Shown: positions 25,758-33,250 of the stretch, piece by piece
Layout of the letters: each line of letters starts with the position of its first letter
Numbering within the stretch: the first letter of the stretch is position 1
NCBI GenBank assembly: GCA_903864315.1
Contig: CAIPFK010000288.1
Span: forward strand, 1 to 33,250
From: an uncultured Burkholderiales bacterium
GTDB lineage: Bacteria; Pseudomonadota; Gammaproteobacteria; Burkholderiales; Burkholderiaceae_C
Direction: 5' to 3'
DNA length: 33,250 nucleotides
The notes under the pieces: model-generated
What the model saw: the letters and a program-made list of their open reading frames with translations, nothing else
Database searches by the model: none
Told to the model about the DNA's origin: nothing
Made by a program: the position numbers and the translations under genes

Positions 25758-26303
25758 ATGCACTTGAAATCTTGGCTAACCCTCTCCCAAATGATCGACC
25801 ACTTGAGCGACGCCCTTGCAAGGGTTGGCAGTTTTTGTGTGTTGGTGGCAGCTGTCGTCTCAGCGGGCAATGCTTTTGTGCGCTACGGCTTTGATTGGAG
25901 CTCCAATGCGTGGCTAGAAATTCAGTGGTACATGTTTGCCGCCATTGTGATGCTTGGAGCCCCCTGGGTTTTAAAACTCAATGAACATGTGCGGGTGGAT
26001 TTGATTTACTGCAAGATCAGCAACCGTGCGCAGGTGTGGCTTGATCTATTGGGGATTTTGTTTTTTCTCTTCCCGGTGATGATTTTGATGGCGTGGCTAT
26101 CATGGCCACTATTTGTGAAGATGTATGTGAGTGGGGAGATGTCAAGCAACGCCAGTGGCTTGGTGCGTTGGCCCGCCATGCTGCTCTTGCCCATGGGTTT
26201 TGGGCTCATGTGCTTGCAAGGCTTGAGCGAGGTGATCAAACGCATTGCCCATTTGCGCGGCTTTGTCACCTTGGATGCTCATTATGAGGCACCCTTGCAA
26301 TGA
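25758..26303 (+). CDS. dctQ: TRAP transporter small membrane subunit (DctQ)
   Basis: DctQ is the small integral membrane protein of a tripartite ATP-independent periplasmic transporter, which uses ion gradients to import organic acids. The 181-aa product has four hydrophobic helices and the family block SNAWLEIQWYMF followed by LNEHVRVDLIY. The start is uncertain: ATG 25758 has GGAG only 1 nt away, while in-frame TTG 25764 sits 7 nt from that GGAG; ATG 25791 is too far downstream judged by family length. It precedes dctM by 65 nt on the same strand. The matching binding protein is on the opposite strand. Confidence 0.87.
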   Translation: MHLKSWLTLSQMIDHLSDALARVGSFCVLVAAVVSAGNAFVRYGFDWSSNAWLEIQWYMFAAIVMLGAPWVLKLNEHVRVDLIYCKISNRAQVWLDLLGILFFLFPVMILMAWLSWPLFVKMYVSGEMSSNASGLVRWPAMLLLPMGFGLMCLQGLSEVIKRIAHLRGFVTLDAHYEAPLQ

Positions 26304-26368
26304 GCGCCACCCCACACGGATGAACTCCCCCTTGACCCGCCACGCGACCACCTGAAGGCTCCCAATCC

Positions 26369-27853
26369 ATGGAAATGCAAAACTTTGCCCCCATCATGTT
26401 TGCAAGCCTCGTGTTTGTGATGCTCATTGGTTTCCCGGTGGCCTTTTCGCTCTCCGCGCTGGGCCTCATTTGCGGGTTTGTGGCCATCCAGATGAATTGG
26501 TTCCCAGCCAATTTCATGGCCAATTTGCCCCTCAATGTGTTTGGCATTTTGTCCAATGATTTGCTCTTGGCGATCCCGTTTTTCACCTTCATGGGCTCGA
26601 TTTTGGAGAAATGCGGATTGGCCGAAGACATGCTCGACTCCATGGGCCAACTCTTTGGCCCGGTGAAAGGGGGCCTGGGGTACTCGGTGATCATCGTGGG
26701 CTTTATTTTGGGCGCCATCACCGGCACCGTGGCCGGTCAAGTGATCGCCATGGCCCTCATCTCTTTGCCCGTCATGCTGCGCTATGGCTACAACACGCGC
26801 TATGCCACTGGCGTGCTGGCTGCATCGGGCACCATCACCCAACTCGTGCCTCCCTCCTTGGTGCTCATTGTCATGGCCGATCAGCTCGGACGCAGCGTGG
26901 GCGACATGTACAAAGGCGCCTGGGGGCCAGCGATCTTGCAAGTGAGCTTTTTTGCGCTCTACACCTTTGCAGTGGGGGTCATCAAACCCTCGCACGTGCC
27001 GGGTGTGCCCAAAGACGCGCTCACCTTGAAAGGCTGGGCCTTGTGGTCCAAATGCCTCAAAGGCATCATTCCATCGGCTGTGCTCATCTTTGCAGTACTG
27101 GGCTCCATGGGCGGATTGCCTGGAATCCATACCGCCATTGCAACCCCCACCGAAGCGGGCGCCATGGGCTGCATGGGCGCTTTGCTGCTCGCGCTCATCC
27201 ATGGACGATTGAGCTTGCCACTGGTGTGGCAGGCCATGAACAGCACCATGCGACTCACGGCCATGGTGGTCTTCATCTTGATTGGCTCCAGGGTATTTTC
27301 CATGGTGTTTCAAGGCGTGGATGGCTCCAAATGGGTGGAGAGCATGCTCACAGGACTGCCAGGAGGGCAAGTCGGGTTCTTGTTGGTGGTGAACCTTTTT
27401 ATATTCTTTTTGGCCTTCTTTTTGGACTTCTTCGAAATCGCATTCATCATCTTGCCCATGCTCGCTCCAGTGGCCACCAAGTTGGGGATTGACATGGTCT
27501 GGTTTGGTGTCTTGCTGTGTGTGAACATGCAAACGAGCTTCATGCACCCGCCCTTTGGATTTGCGCTCTTTTATTTGCGCGGCATCGCCGACACCTTGTT
27601 CAAAGAAGGCAAACTCCCCAAACCCATTGCCTCCAACGACATTTACCTAGGCGCCATCCCGTGGGTCATCATGCAGTTGATCTTGGTGGTGGTGGTGATT
27701 TTTGTGCCGCAAAGTGTGACGCTTTTCTTGGACAAAGAACAAAAAGTTGACATCGACAGCGTGGTGATTGAACTCCCACCCGATGAAAATTCACCCGACA
27801 ACAATGCCGACATCACCAATGTGGGTCCAAGCGTTGAAGAGACCAAAAAATGA
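26369..27853 (+). CDS. dctM: TRAP transporter large membrane subunit (DctM)
   Basis: DctM is the transport channel of the TRAP system. The 494-aa protein is almost entirely hydrophobic, with some 11-13 membrane helices. Family features: LIGFPVAFSLSALG, NDLLLAIPFFTFMGSILEKCGLAEDMLDSM, IITGTVAGQVIAMALISLPVMLRYGYN and LAASGTITQLVPPSLVLIVMADQLG, and the C-terminal MQTSFMHPPFGFALFYLRG. The last 40 or so residues are a hydrophilic, acidic tail rich in Asp/Glu/Asn, longer than in typical DctM. It follows dctQ and is probably co-transcribed. The sequence most resembles the carriers annotated as mannitol/chloroaromatic or 2-oxo acid type; the substrate is not known. Confidence 0.93.
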   Translation: MEMQNFAPIMFASLVFVMLIGFPVAFSLSALGLICGFVAIQMNWFPANFMANLPLNVFGILSNDLLLAIPFFTFMGSILEKCGLAEDMLDSMGQLFGPVKGGLGYSVIIVGFILGAITGTVAGQVIAMALISLPVMLRYGYNTRYATGVLAASGTITQLVPPSLVLIVMADQLGRSVGDMYKGAWGPAILQVSFFALYTFAVGVIKPSHVPGVPKDALTLKGWALWSKCLKGIIPSAVLIFAVLGSMGGLPGIHTAIATPTEAGAMGCMGALLLALIHGRLSLPLVWQAMNSTMRLTAMVVFILIGSRVFSMVFQGVDGSKWVESMLTGLPGGQVGFLLVVNLFIFFLAFFLDFFEIAFIILPMLAPVATKLGIDMVWFGVLLCVNMQTSFMHPPFGFALFYLRGIADTLFKEGKLPKPIASNDIYLGAIPWVIMQLILVVVVIFVPQSVTLFLDKEQKVDIDSVVIELPPDENSPDNNADITNVGPSVEETKK

Positions 27854-27967
27854 GCCACTCCACTGAGGGAGCTCTACCAAGCGAATCCAAAGACCCGCTA
27901 AAAATAGCCGTCCAGCAGTCCACCTCCCATTGAGTGCCACAGCCTCATGAGGGCGGCCCAAATGCAA

Positions 27968-28005
27968 TCGCCTGCCAAGTCTCTTTCAAAAGACTTGGGA
28001 GGCGA
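27968..28005. terminator. Hairpin between convergent dctM and dctP
   Basis: An 8-bp stem CCAAGTCT/AGACTTGG (27975-27982, 27991-27998) is extended, past a single G-G mismatch, by TCGCCT/AGGCGA (27968-27973, 28000-28005). Loop of 8 nt. It lies between two converging genes, where a bidirectional terminator is expected, but no T run follows on either strand, so intrinsic termination is not assured. Confidence 0.5.
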
Positions 28006-28055
28006 AAACAGCGTTAACAACCAGATGGCGCTCTCAGAGCGCTGCAAATTTTTGT

Positions 28056-29135
28056 TTAAAACTTTTGTGCTTGCATGAAGTTATCAAATGGACTCTCGGC
28101 CACTTTGAACCACATGTTTTGGTCAGCCCTGAATTTACTGAAGTCGGTGTAGACTTTTTTCCAGTTTTCATTCTTGGCAGAAATTTCGTCGTAAAACGCC
28201 ATGGTTTCTTTGAAAGCAGCAACCATCACGTCCTTGGGGAAGGGCTTGAGCTTGGTGCCTGTGGCGACCAACTGCTTGAGAGCCGCAGGGTTTTTGGCAT
28301 CGTATTTGGCCTGGATGTCCATGTGAGCCACGGTGGCCGCAGCCGCCACGATCGCTTGGTTTTCAGGCGACAAAGCCTCATAAGCTTTGTTATTGACAAA
28401 GACGTCCAATTGAGGACCACCTTCCCACCAACCCGGATAGTAATAAAAGGGTGCCAACTTATTGAAATTCAGTTTCAAATCGTCATAGGGTCCAATCCAC
28501 TCGGCAGCATCGATGGTGCCTTTTTCAAGTGCGGGATAAATGTCCCCACCGGGGATGTTTTGTGGGACTGCACCGAGTCTTTCAATGACCTTGCCACCAA
28601 AGCCGCCAATGCGCATCTTCAAGCCCTTCATGTCGTTCAAGGACTTGATTTCTTTTCTGAACCAACCTGCCATCTGCGCACCGGTGTTGCCGGCCGGAAA
28701 ATTGATGATGTTGTATTTGGCATAAAACTCTCTGAGCAGTTTCATGCCATTGCCCTCGAACATCCAAGCGGTTGATTGGCGTGAATTCAAACCAAAGGGA
28801 ATGCCGCACCCCAGCGCAAAGGTCTCATCTTTGCCAAAGAAATAATACGCTGCCGTGTGGCAAGCCTCAACCGAGCCTTGTTGTACACCATCCACCACAC
28901 CAAAAGCGGGCATCAATTCGCCAGGCCCATGCACGGTGATTTCAAACTTTCCACCCGAGAGATTTTTAACCGTCTTGGCAAACACTTCCGCGCCGCCGTA
29001 GAGCGTGTCCAAGGACTTGGGGAAACTCGACGCCAAGCGCCAACGCACCGCCGCTTGAGCGTGCACTGCCGGGGCCAAGCCGGTCGCCAAAATACCGGCC
29101 AAACCAGCGTTTCTGATCAGATTGCGTCTTTGCAT
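28056..29135 (-). CDS. dctP: TRAP transporter periplasmic binding protein (DctP/TakP-like)
   Basis: This is the extracytoplasmic receptor of a TRAP transporter. Start is ATG 29135 (359 aa) with GGGAG 7 nt upstream; the frame is open to 29228 without support. The protein begins MQRRNLIRNAGLAGILATGLAPAVHA, a twin-arginine-like or Sec signal peptide, followed by VRWRLASSFPKSLDTLYGGAEVFAK, the opening of the TakP group that binds 2-oxo acids or lactate with a metal ion. WFRKEIKSLNDMKGLKMRIGG and AAEWIGPYDD are family blocks with the ligand-contacting arginine. It converges on dctQM, its presumed membrane partners. Ligand assignment is by resemblance only. Confidence 0.9.
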   Translation of the reverse strand: MQRRNLIRNAGLAGILATGLAPAVHAQAAVRWRLASSFPKSLDTLYGGAEVFAKTVKNLSGGKFEITVHGPGELMPAFGVVDGVQQGSVEACHTAAYYFFGKDETFALGCGIPFGLNSRQSTAWMFEGNGMKLLREFYAKYNIINFPAGNTGAQMAGWFRKEIKSLNDMKGLKMRIGGFGGKVIERLGAVPQNIPGGDIYPALEKGTIDAAEWIGPYDDLKLNFNKLAPFYYYPGWWEGGPQLDVFVNNKAYEALSPENQAIVAAAATVAHMDIQAKYDAKNPAALKQLVATGTKLKPFPKDVMVAAFKETMAFYDEISAKNENWKKVYTDFSKFRADQNMWFKVAESPFDNFMQAQKF

Positions 29136-29240
29136 GAAATTTCTCCCTTGGGGTTTATGGGTCCGAGTGGGTCCATCAATGCCAAGCGCCTCGCTTGCCA
29201 TGATGAAATCAATTTTAAAGAGTCTCACCCCAGGGCCACC

Positions 29241-29292
29241 ACGGGTTTACCCGTTAAGCACCACATCGACTCCAGCGCGCACAAACTGGAGT
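29241..29292. other. Two short inverted repeats between dxs and dctP
   Basis: ACGGG-TTTA-CCCGT (29241-29254) and ACTCCAG (29269-29275) with CTGGAGT (29286-29292) lie 106-157 bp upstream of the dctP start and just after the dxs stop. The first could be an operator for dctP, the second a transcription end structure for dxs; neither has a T run. No other feature is seen in this gap. Confidence 0.35.
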
Positions 29293-29305
29293 GCAGGCAA
29301 CCCTG

Positions 29306-31165
29306 TCAGCTAGGCAACAAGGACGCAAAGCGTTCACGCACTTGTGACTCTATTCCCTTGGCATCCAAGCCTTGCATGGCCATGAGTTTGACCGGATCGC
29401 CATGCTCAGTGAATTGGTCCCCAATACCCAGCACCAAGACTGGCTTGAGGATTTGGTGCTCTTGCAAGGCCTGCATGACCGCACTGCCTGCACCGCCGGC
29501 CACACAGCCCTCCTCCAAGGTGACCAAGCCATCGTGCTCGCTTGCAACTTGCAGCAACAACGCCAGATCCAAGGGCTTGGCCCAGCGCATGTTGACCACC
29601 GTCAAGTTGAGCTTCTCCGCCACTTCCAAAGCAGGGTAGAGCAAGGTGCCAAACGCCAATAGGGCCAAGCCTTTGCCTTGACGGCGAAGCTCACCCCGCC
29701 CAAATGGCAAGGGCTGCAGGTCCTGGGTCACTGCGCGCCCAACCCCAGCACCTCTGGGGTACCTCACCGCCACGACGTGGTCTTGCTCAAATGCAGAGCT
29801 CAGCAGTGCACGGCACTCGGGCTCATCGGCTGGACAGGCAATGCTCACATGGGGGATGCAGCGTAAAAATGCAATATCAAAGACCCCCGCATGGGTGGCT
29901 CCATCTGCACCGACGATGCCCGCACGGTCTAGAGCTAGCACCATGGGCAGCTTTTGGAGTGCCGCGTCGTGAATGAGCTGATCATAGGCACGCTGCAAAA
30001 AGGTTGAATAAATGGCCACCACGGGCTTCAAGCCCTCGCAGGCCAAGCCTGCGGCAAAGGTCAAAGCGTGCTGCTCGGCAATGCCCACATCAAAGTAGCG
30101 TTCTGGAAAGCGCCGCTCAAACTCCACCAAACCCGAGCCCTCGCGCATGGCTGGGGTGATGCCCACCAAGCGATGATCGGCTTGGGCCATGTCACATATC
30201 CAGTCGCCAAAGACTTGGGTGAAGGTCTTTTTGCTGGGTTTACCGGATGGCACAATCCCCACGTTGGGATCAAATTGACCTGGGCCATGGTAGGTGACGG
30301 GGTCGGCCTCGGCGAGTTCATAGCCCTGGCCCTTTTTGGTGACCACGTGCAAGAATTGTGGACCGTCCAAGTGGCTGATGTTCTCCAGCGTCCCCACCAA
30401 TGCACTGAGGTCGTGCCCGTCAATGGGGCCGATGTAATTGAAGCCAAACTGCTCAAACAAGGTGGCGGGAACCACCATGCCTTTGGCGTGCTCTTCAAAT
30501 CGCTTGGCCAATTCAAACAAAGGCGGTGCGCCTTTGAGCACTTGTTTGCCCACCTCTTTGGCGGCAGAATAAAAGCGCCCGCTCATGAGTTGCGCCAAGT
30601 ATCGGTTCAAGGCCCCGACGGGCGGGCTGATGGACATGTCGTTGTCGTTGAGAATCACCAGCAAATTGCCCTTGGCAACGCCTGCGTTGTTGAGCGCCTC
30701 AAAGGCCATCCCAGCGGTCATCGCACCATCCCCAATGACCGCAATGGAGCGACGTTTTTCACCCTTGATGGCGCTGGCCATGGCCATGCCCAAAGCCGCG
30801 GAAATACTGGTCGAGGAGTGGGCGGTGCCAAAGGCGTCAAACTCGCTTTCATCGCGTCTAGGAAAGCCACTCAAACCACCGAGCTGGCGCAAAGTGGACA
30901 TGCGCTCACGCCTGGCGGTGAGAATTTTGTGGGGATAGGTCTGATGACCCACGTCCCAAACCACCCGGTCATGGGGGGTGTTGAACACATAATGAATGGC
31001 AATGGCCAACTCGACCGTACCCAGGTTGGAGCTCAAGTGACCGCCAGTCTTGGAGACGCTTTCGAGCAAAAAAGCCCTCAGTTCTTGGGCCAGGGGTTTG
31101 AGTTGCGCGCGCGAGAGTTGGCGCAAGTCCGCGGGCGTGTTGATGGCATTGAGTAGTTCGGTCAT
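29306..31165 (-). CDS. dxs: 1-deoxy-D-xylulose-5-phosphate synthase
   Basis: Dxs joins pyruvate and glyceraldehyde 3-phosphate with thiamine diphosphate to make DXP, the entry step of the MEP isoprenoid pathway and a precursor for thiamine and pyridoxal phosphate. The 619-aa length is standard. Seen: [23 protein letters not shown] (39-61), [13 protein letters not shown], the thiamine-diphosphate/Mg motif GDGAMTAG (145-152) to NDNDMSIS (173-180), DGHD before LENIS, then the transketolase pyrimidine domain with [15 protein letters not shown] and the [15 protein letters not shown] block, and the C-terminal domain. It starts 27 nt after ispA, so it is the last gene of xseB-ispA-dxs. No strong ribosome site at ATG 31165. 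Confidence 0.97.
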   Translation of the reverse strand: MTELLNAINTPADLRQLSRAQLKPLAQELRAFLLESVSKTGGHLSSNLGTVELAIAIHYVFNTPHDRVVWDVGHQTYPHKILTARRERMSTLRQLGGLSGFPRRDESEFDAFGTAHSSTSISAALGMAMASAIKGEKRRSIAVIGDGAMTAGMAFEALNNAGVAKGNLLVILNDNDMSISPPVGALNRYLAQLMSGRFYSAAKEVGKQVLKGAPPLFELAKRFEEHAKGMVVPATLFEQFGFNYIGPIDGHDLSALVGTLENISHLDGPQFLHVVTKKGQGYELAEADPVTYHGPGQFDPNVGIVPSGKPSKKTFTQVFGDWICDMAQADHRLVGITPAMREGSGLVEFERRFPERYFDVGIAEQHALTFAAGLACEGLKPVVAIYSTFLQRAYDQLIHDAALQKLPMVLALDRAGIVGADGATHAGVFDIAFLRCIPHVSIACPADEPECRALLSSAFEQDHVVAVRYPRGAGVGRAVTQDLQPLPFGRGELRRQGKGLALLAFGTLLYPALEVAEKLNLTVVNMRWAKPLDLALLLQVASEHDGLVTLEEGCVAGGAGSAVMQALQEHQILKPVLVLGIGDQFTEHGDPVKLMAMQGLDAKGIESQVRERFASLLPS

Positions 31166-31192
31166 GACTTAAAAATGGTTATCGGTTGAGCG

Positions 31193-32128
31193 TCAATAGG
31201 GTCGATCAATCACCTCTCGGGCCAGCGCGCTCAGCGCTTGAGTCTGGGGCAATTCGCTGGCCACCAGCGCCGCTTGGGCTTGATCGTGCAGTTTCTTGGC
31301 CAAGGCTTTCGCGGCGTCAAGACCGAGCAATGACACGAAGGTGGGTTTGTCCATGTTGGCATCTTTGCCGGCGGTTTTGCCCAAGGTGTGGGTATCGGCC
31401 ACCACGTCCAAGACATCGTCCACCACTTGAAAGGCCAAGCCCAAATGGGTTGCGTAGTCCTTCAGGTGAGCCAAGGCGCTGATCGGCAAAACGCGAGGAT
31501 CCACGCATGCCGCCCCCATCATGACACTGGCCAGGAGCAAGGCGCCGGTCTTTTTTTGATGCATCTCCTCCAAGGCCTCTCGCGTGAGGTGCAGGCCCAC
31601 GCTTTGCAAATCAATGGCCTGGCCGCCACACATGCCCGTGTGCCCTGCGGCCCGACTGAGGAGGCGACAAAGTTGCACTTGAATTTGGGGTTGAACACCC
31701 TCCCCCTCAGGCGTCAAGAGTTCAAACGCCAATGCTTGCAAAGCGTCACCACACAAGAGCGCTTGGGCTTGGCCAAACTGAACATGCACGGTGGGGAGTC
31801 CTCGCCTCAATACATCGTTGTCCATGCACGGCATGTCGTCATGCACCAGTGAATAGGCGTGAATCAGCTCCACCGCACAAGCAGCCCTCATGGCCACATC
31901 GTCCAAAGGATCGTGCTCTGAGTTGGGCTGCAAGGCAGCCACACTTCGCCTGGCGGCCAAACACAAGAGCGGGCGCAAACGCTTGCCCCCACCCATGACG
32001 GCATAACGCATGCTTTGGCCCAGGCCTGCACTGGCCCTCTCAGGCACCCACTGCGAGAGGGCATCTTCCACGCTCAAACGGGCCTGGGAGGACCAGGCCT
32101 GGGCGTCAAAGTGTGTCAATTCTTGCAT
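31193..32128 (-). CDS. ispA: Farnesyl diphosphate synthase (geranyltranstransferase)
   Basis: IspA condenses isopentenyl diphosphate with dimethylallyl and geranyl diphosphate to give farnesyl diphosphate. The start is ATG 32128, sharing one base with the xseB stop (TGATG); a TTG just before it is possible. In the 311-aa product GGGKRLRP is near residues 46-53, the first Asp-rich motif DDMPCMDND at 97-105, and the second DDVLD at 237-241, with GQAIDL and KKTGALL between. Downstream dxs supplies the same pathway, a very common betaproteobacterial arrangement. Confidence 0.95.
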   Translation of the reverse strand: MQELTHFDAQAWSSQARLSVEDALSQWVPERASAGLGQSMRYAVMGGGKRLRPLLCLAARRSVAALQPNSEHDPLDDVAMRAACAVELIHAYSLVHDDMPCMDNDVLRRGLPTVHVQFGQAQALLCGDALQALAFELLTPEGEGVQPQIQVQLCRLLSRAAGHTGMCGGQAIDLQSVGLHLTREALEEMHQKKTGALLLASVMMGAACVDPRVLPISALAHLKDYATHLGLAFQVVDDVLDVVADTHTLGKTAGKDANMDKPTFVSLLGLDAAKALAKKLHDQAQAALVASELPQTQALSALAREVIDRPY

Positions 32129-32397
32129 CAAAGAGCACCTTGCCAGGGCTTTAACTGTCCCTCATCGAGCACTTTGATTTGGTCTTCGATGCTTTGGAGC
32201 TTGTCGCGACAAAAACCGAGCAAGTATGCGCCTCGCTGGTAGGCCACCAACAATTGATCCAGTGGCAACTGAGAGGACTCCATGCGCTGCACCAAAGCAT
32301 CGAGCTCTTGCACAGCGAGCTCATAGCTCTTGGGGCTTTCTTGGGGCGGCGCAGCCAAGGCATCACTTGGGGCGGCAGTGGTTTTGGTTTTGGTCAT
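32128..32397 (-). CDS. xseB: Exodeoxyribonuclease VII small subunit
   Basis: XseB pairs with XseA to form exonuclease VII, which degrades single-stranded DNA. I choose ATG 32397 (89 aa, [12 protein letters not shown]); the frame is open to 32448 but a likely -10 element lies at 32431-32426, which would put the upstream start outside the transcript. After a low-complexity N-terminus the domain is typical: [45 protein letters not shown]. Genomic pairing of xseB with ispA and dxs is well known although the functions are unrelated. xseA is not in the window. Confidence 0.93.
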   Translation of the reverse strand: MTKTKTTAAPSDALAAPPQESPKSYELAVQELDALVQRMESSQLPLDQLLVAYQRGAYLLGFCRDKLQSIEDQIKVLDEGQLKPWQGAL

Positions 32398-32809
32398 GTC
32401 GTGCGCTTTGGCGGTCAAGGGGGGAATAATACAGGTTTGCCACCGCAAATGCAGGGTTGGCAGACAAAAGGTCTCCTCAAAAGCTCACAAATGAGGTGGA
32501 ACTGCAAAAAATGCCTTTGACTCACCCAAGCCCACACCCACCAGTGCTTGATCTTGTGGCCTGTGACAGTCCCTTGCAATTGCGAAAAACCATGAAAAAT
32601 GAGCATTGCTTGCAAAAAAACCACAATGCAATGCAACGCACCACGCCAAGGACTGCGCCCGCCTGATCTGGGTCAAAAGATCGAGTTTTTAAGCCCCGTG
32701 CGAGGTTTTTTACCCCTACAGCGTCCAAAAAATATATAATTCGAGGTTCCCCCGGAAAATACCGGATTTTTTCTCTTCTCCCTGTGGGGAGTCTTTAGGT
32801 CAGGTCCCT
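32398..32809. promoter_or_regulatory. Divergent control region between xseB and the Rieske gene
   Basis: This 412-bp stretch holds no supported gene. Toward xseB, TATTAT (32431-32426, minus) is a plausible -10 box with a start near 32419, but no good -35. Toward the Rieske gene, TATAAT (32735-32740) is a perfect -10 box, again with a poor -35, and gives a leader of about 63 nt. That leader has two small dyads: CCGG-AAAATA-CCGG (32752-32765) followed by six T, and CTCCC-TGTG-GGGAG (32778-32791). They might form a weak attenuator or be chance. Confidence 0.45.
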
Positions 32810-33250
32810 ATGTCTGATTTAAGTCTTCAACTGCAGCCGGCAACAAGCCCTCTTTCAGTCGATACCTATTTTGATCAAGCGCTCTACGAGCGTGAAATGG
32901 CGTTGCTTTTTGGCCAGGGGCCTCGCTATGTGGGCCACGCCCTGAGCGTTCCCCAAGTGGGTGACTATTGCACATTGTCTCAAGAGGGCGATGGGCGGGT
33001 TTTGGTCCACACCCAAAACGGCATCGAGTTGCTCTCCAATGTGTGCCGACATCGCCAAGCCGTGATCCTCAAGGGCCAAGGCAACTTGAACGACCCTGCC
33101 CAATCGAATGGGGGCAACATCGTGTGCCCGCTGCACCGCTGGACTTACTCGCCCACAGGGCACTTGCTGGGCGCTCCTCATTTTGATCGCGACCCGTGCC
33201 TGAATTTGCAGCAGCACACTTTGCAAAACTGGAACGGTTTATTGTTTGAA
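32810..33250 (+). CDS. Rieske [2Fe-2S] aromatic ring-hydroxylating oxygenase alpha subunit family (partial)
   Basis: The frame starts at ATG 32810 (MSDLSLQLQP) and is open to the window edge, giving 147 residues. It contains a Rieske cluster motif: C79-R-H81 and C106-P-L-H109, followed by RWTY. The spacing between the two halves is 24 residues, longer than the usual 15-17, with LKGQGNLNDPAQSNGG as an apparent insertion. This matches large-subunit oxygenases of the COG4638 type, whose catalytic mononuclear iron domain would lie beyond the window. Such a gene often stands divergent from xseB-ispA-dxs in Burkholderiales; its substrate is unknown. Confidence 0.88.
   Translation, partial: MSDLSLQLQPATSPLSVDTYFDQALYEREMALLFGQGPRYVGHALSVPQVGDYCTLSQEGDGRVLVHTQNGIELLSNVCRHRQAVILKGQGNLNDPAQSNGGNIVCPLHRWTYSPTGHLLGAPHFDRDPCLNLQQHTLQNWNGLLFE

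Noticed and set aside
26282-27547. A 421-codon His-rich open frame antisense to dctM
   Set aside because: Its residues mirror the hydrophobic codons of dctM, with no recognisable domain and no ribosome site; dctM is an unmistakable TRAP subunit.
30068-31156. A 362-codon open frame antisense to dxs
   Set aside because: It is a by-product of the codon use of dxs; the product has no recognisable motif and no promoter or ribosome site.
1-33250. CRISPR arrays, tRNA or rRNA genes, insertion sequences, phage genes
   Set aside because: No regularly spaced repeats, cloverleaf-like sequences, transposase motifs or integrase features were seen.

Overview
The window reads as chromosomal DNA of a betaproteobacterium, most likely order Burkholderiales (Comamonadaceae/Burkholderiaceae-like). 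This is inferred from the protein families and gene neighbourhoods: a urea ABC transporter beside urease, a recC-recB-recD cluster, xseB-ispA-dxs beside a divergent Rieske oxygenase, and TRAP carriers. No search could be run, so the genus is open. I saw no rRNA, tRNA, insertion sequence, phage gene or CRISPR array.

Layout. (1) 1-6215 is a nitrogen-scavenging block. urtA (and a fragment of what is probably urtB) runs leftward; ureA-ureB-ureC-ureE-ureF-ureG runs rightward with almost every junction overlapping. The 348-bp gap between urtA and ureA holds two back-to-back sigma-54 (-24/-12) promoters and two NtrC-type palindromes lying between them, so uptake and hydrolysis of urea look jointly controlled by nitrogen status. 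ureD is not in the window. (2) 6212-16063, leftward, is recC-recB-recD with overlapping junctions; this block is visibly more AT-rich than what follows. (3) 16215-22832, leftward, is a molybdenum-hydroxylase operon in the order coxS-coxL-coxM-coxD-coxE-coxG. The large subunit has the AYRGAGR active-site loop and the S-L-M gene order of form II enzymes, so it should not be assumed to oxidise CO. (4) 23051-25487, leftward, is a tungstate-type ABC transporter tupB-tupC-tupA, just upstream of the hydroxylase operon. (5) 25758-29135 is a TRAP transporter for an organic acid, with the two membrane subunits (dctQ, dctM) rightward and the binding protein (dctP) convergent to them. (6) 29306-32397, leftward, is xseB-ispA-dxs: exonuclease VII small subunit, farnesyl diphosphate synthase and the first enzyme of the MEP isoprenoid pathway. 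(7) A divergent Rieske oxygenase gene starts at 32810 and runs off the right edge.

The strongest non-coding signal is the shared sigma-54/NtrC control region at 1524-1753. The least understood protein system is the form II hydroxylase operon with its MoxR/VWA/SRPBCC maturation genes and nearby oxyanion importer; its substrate cannot be read from sequence. Start codons were chosen by Shine-Dalgarno spacing and overlap with upstream stops; several genes appear to start with TTG or GTG.
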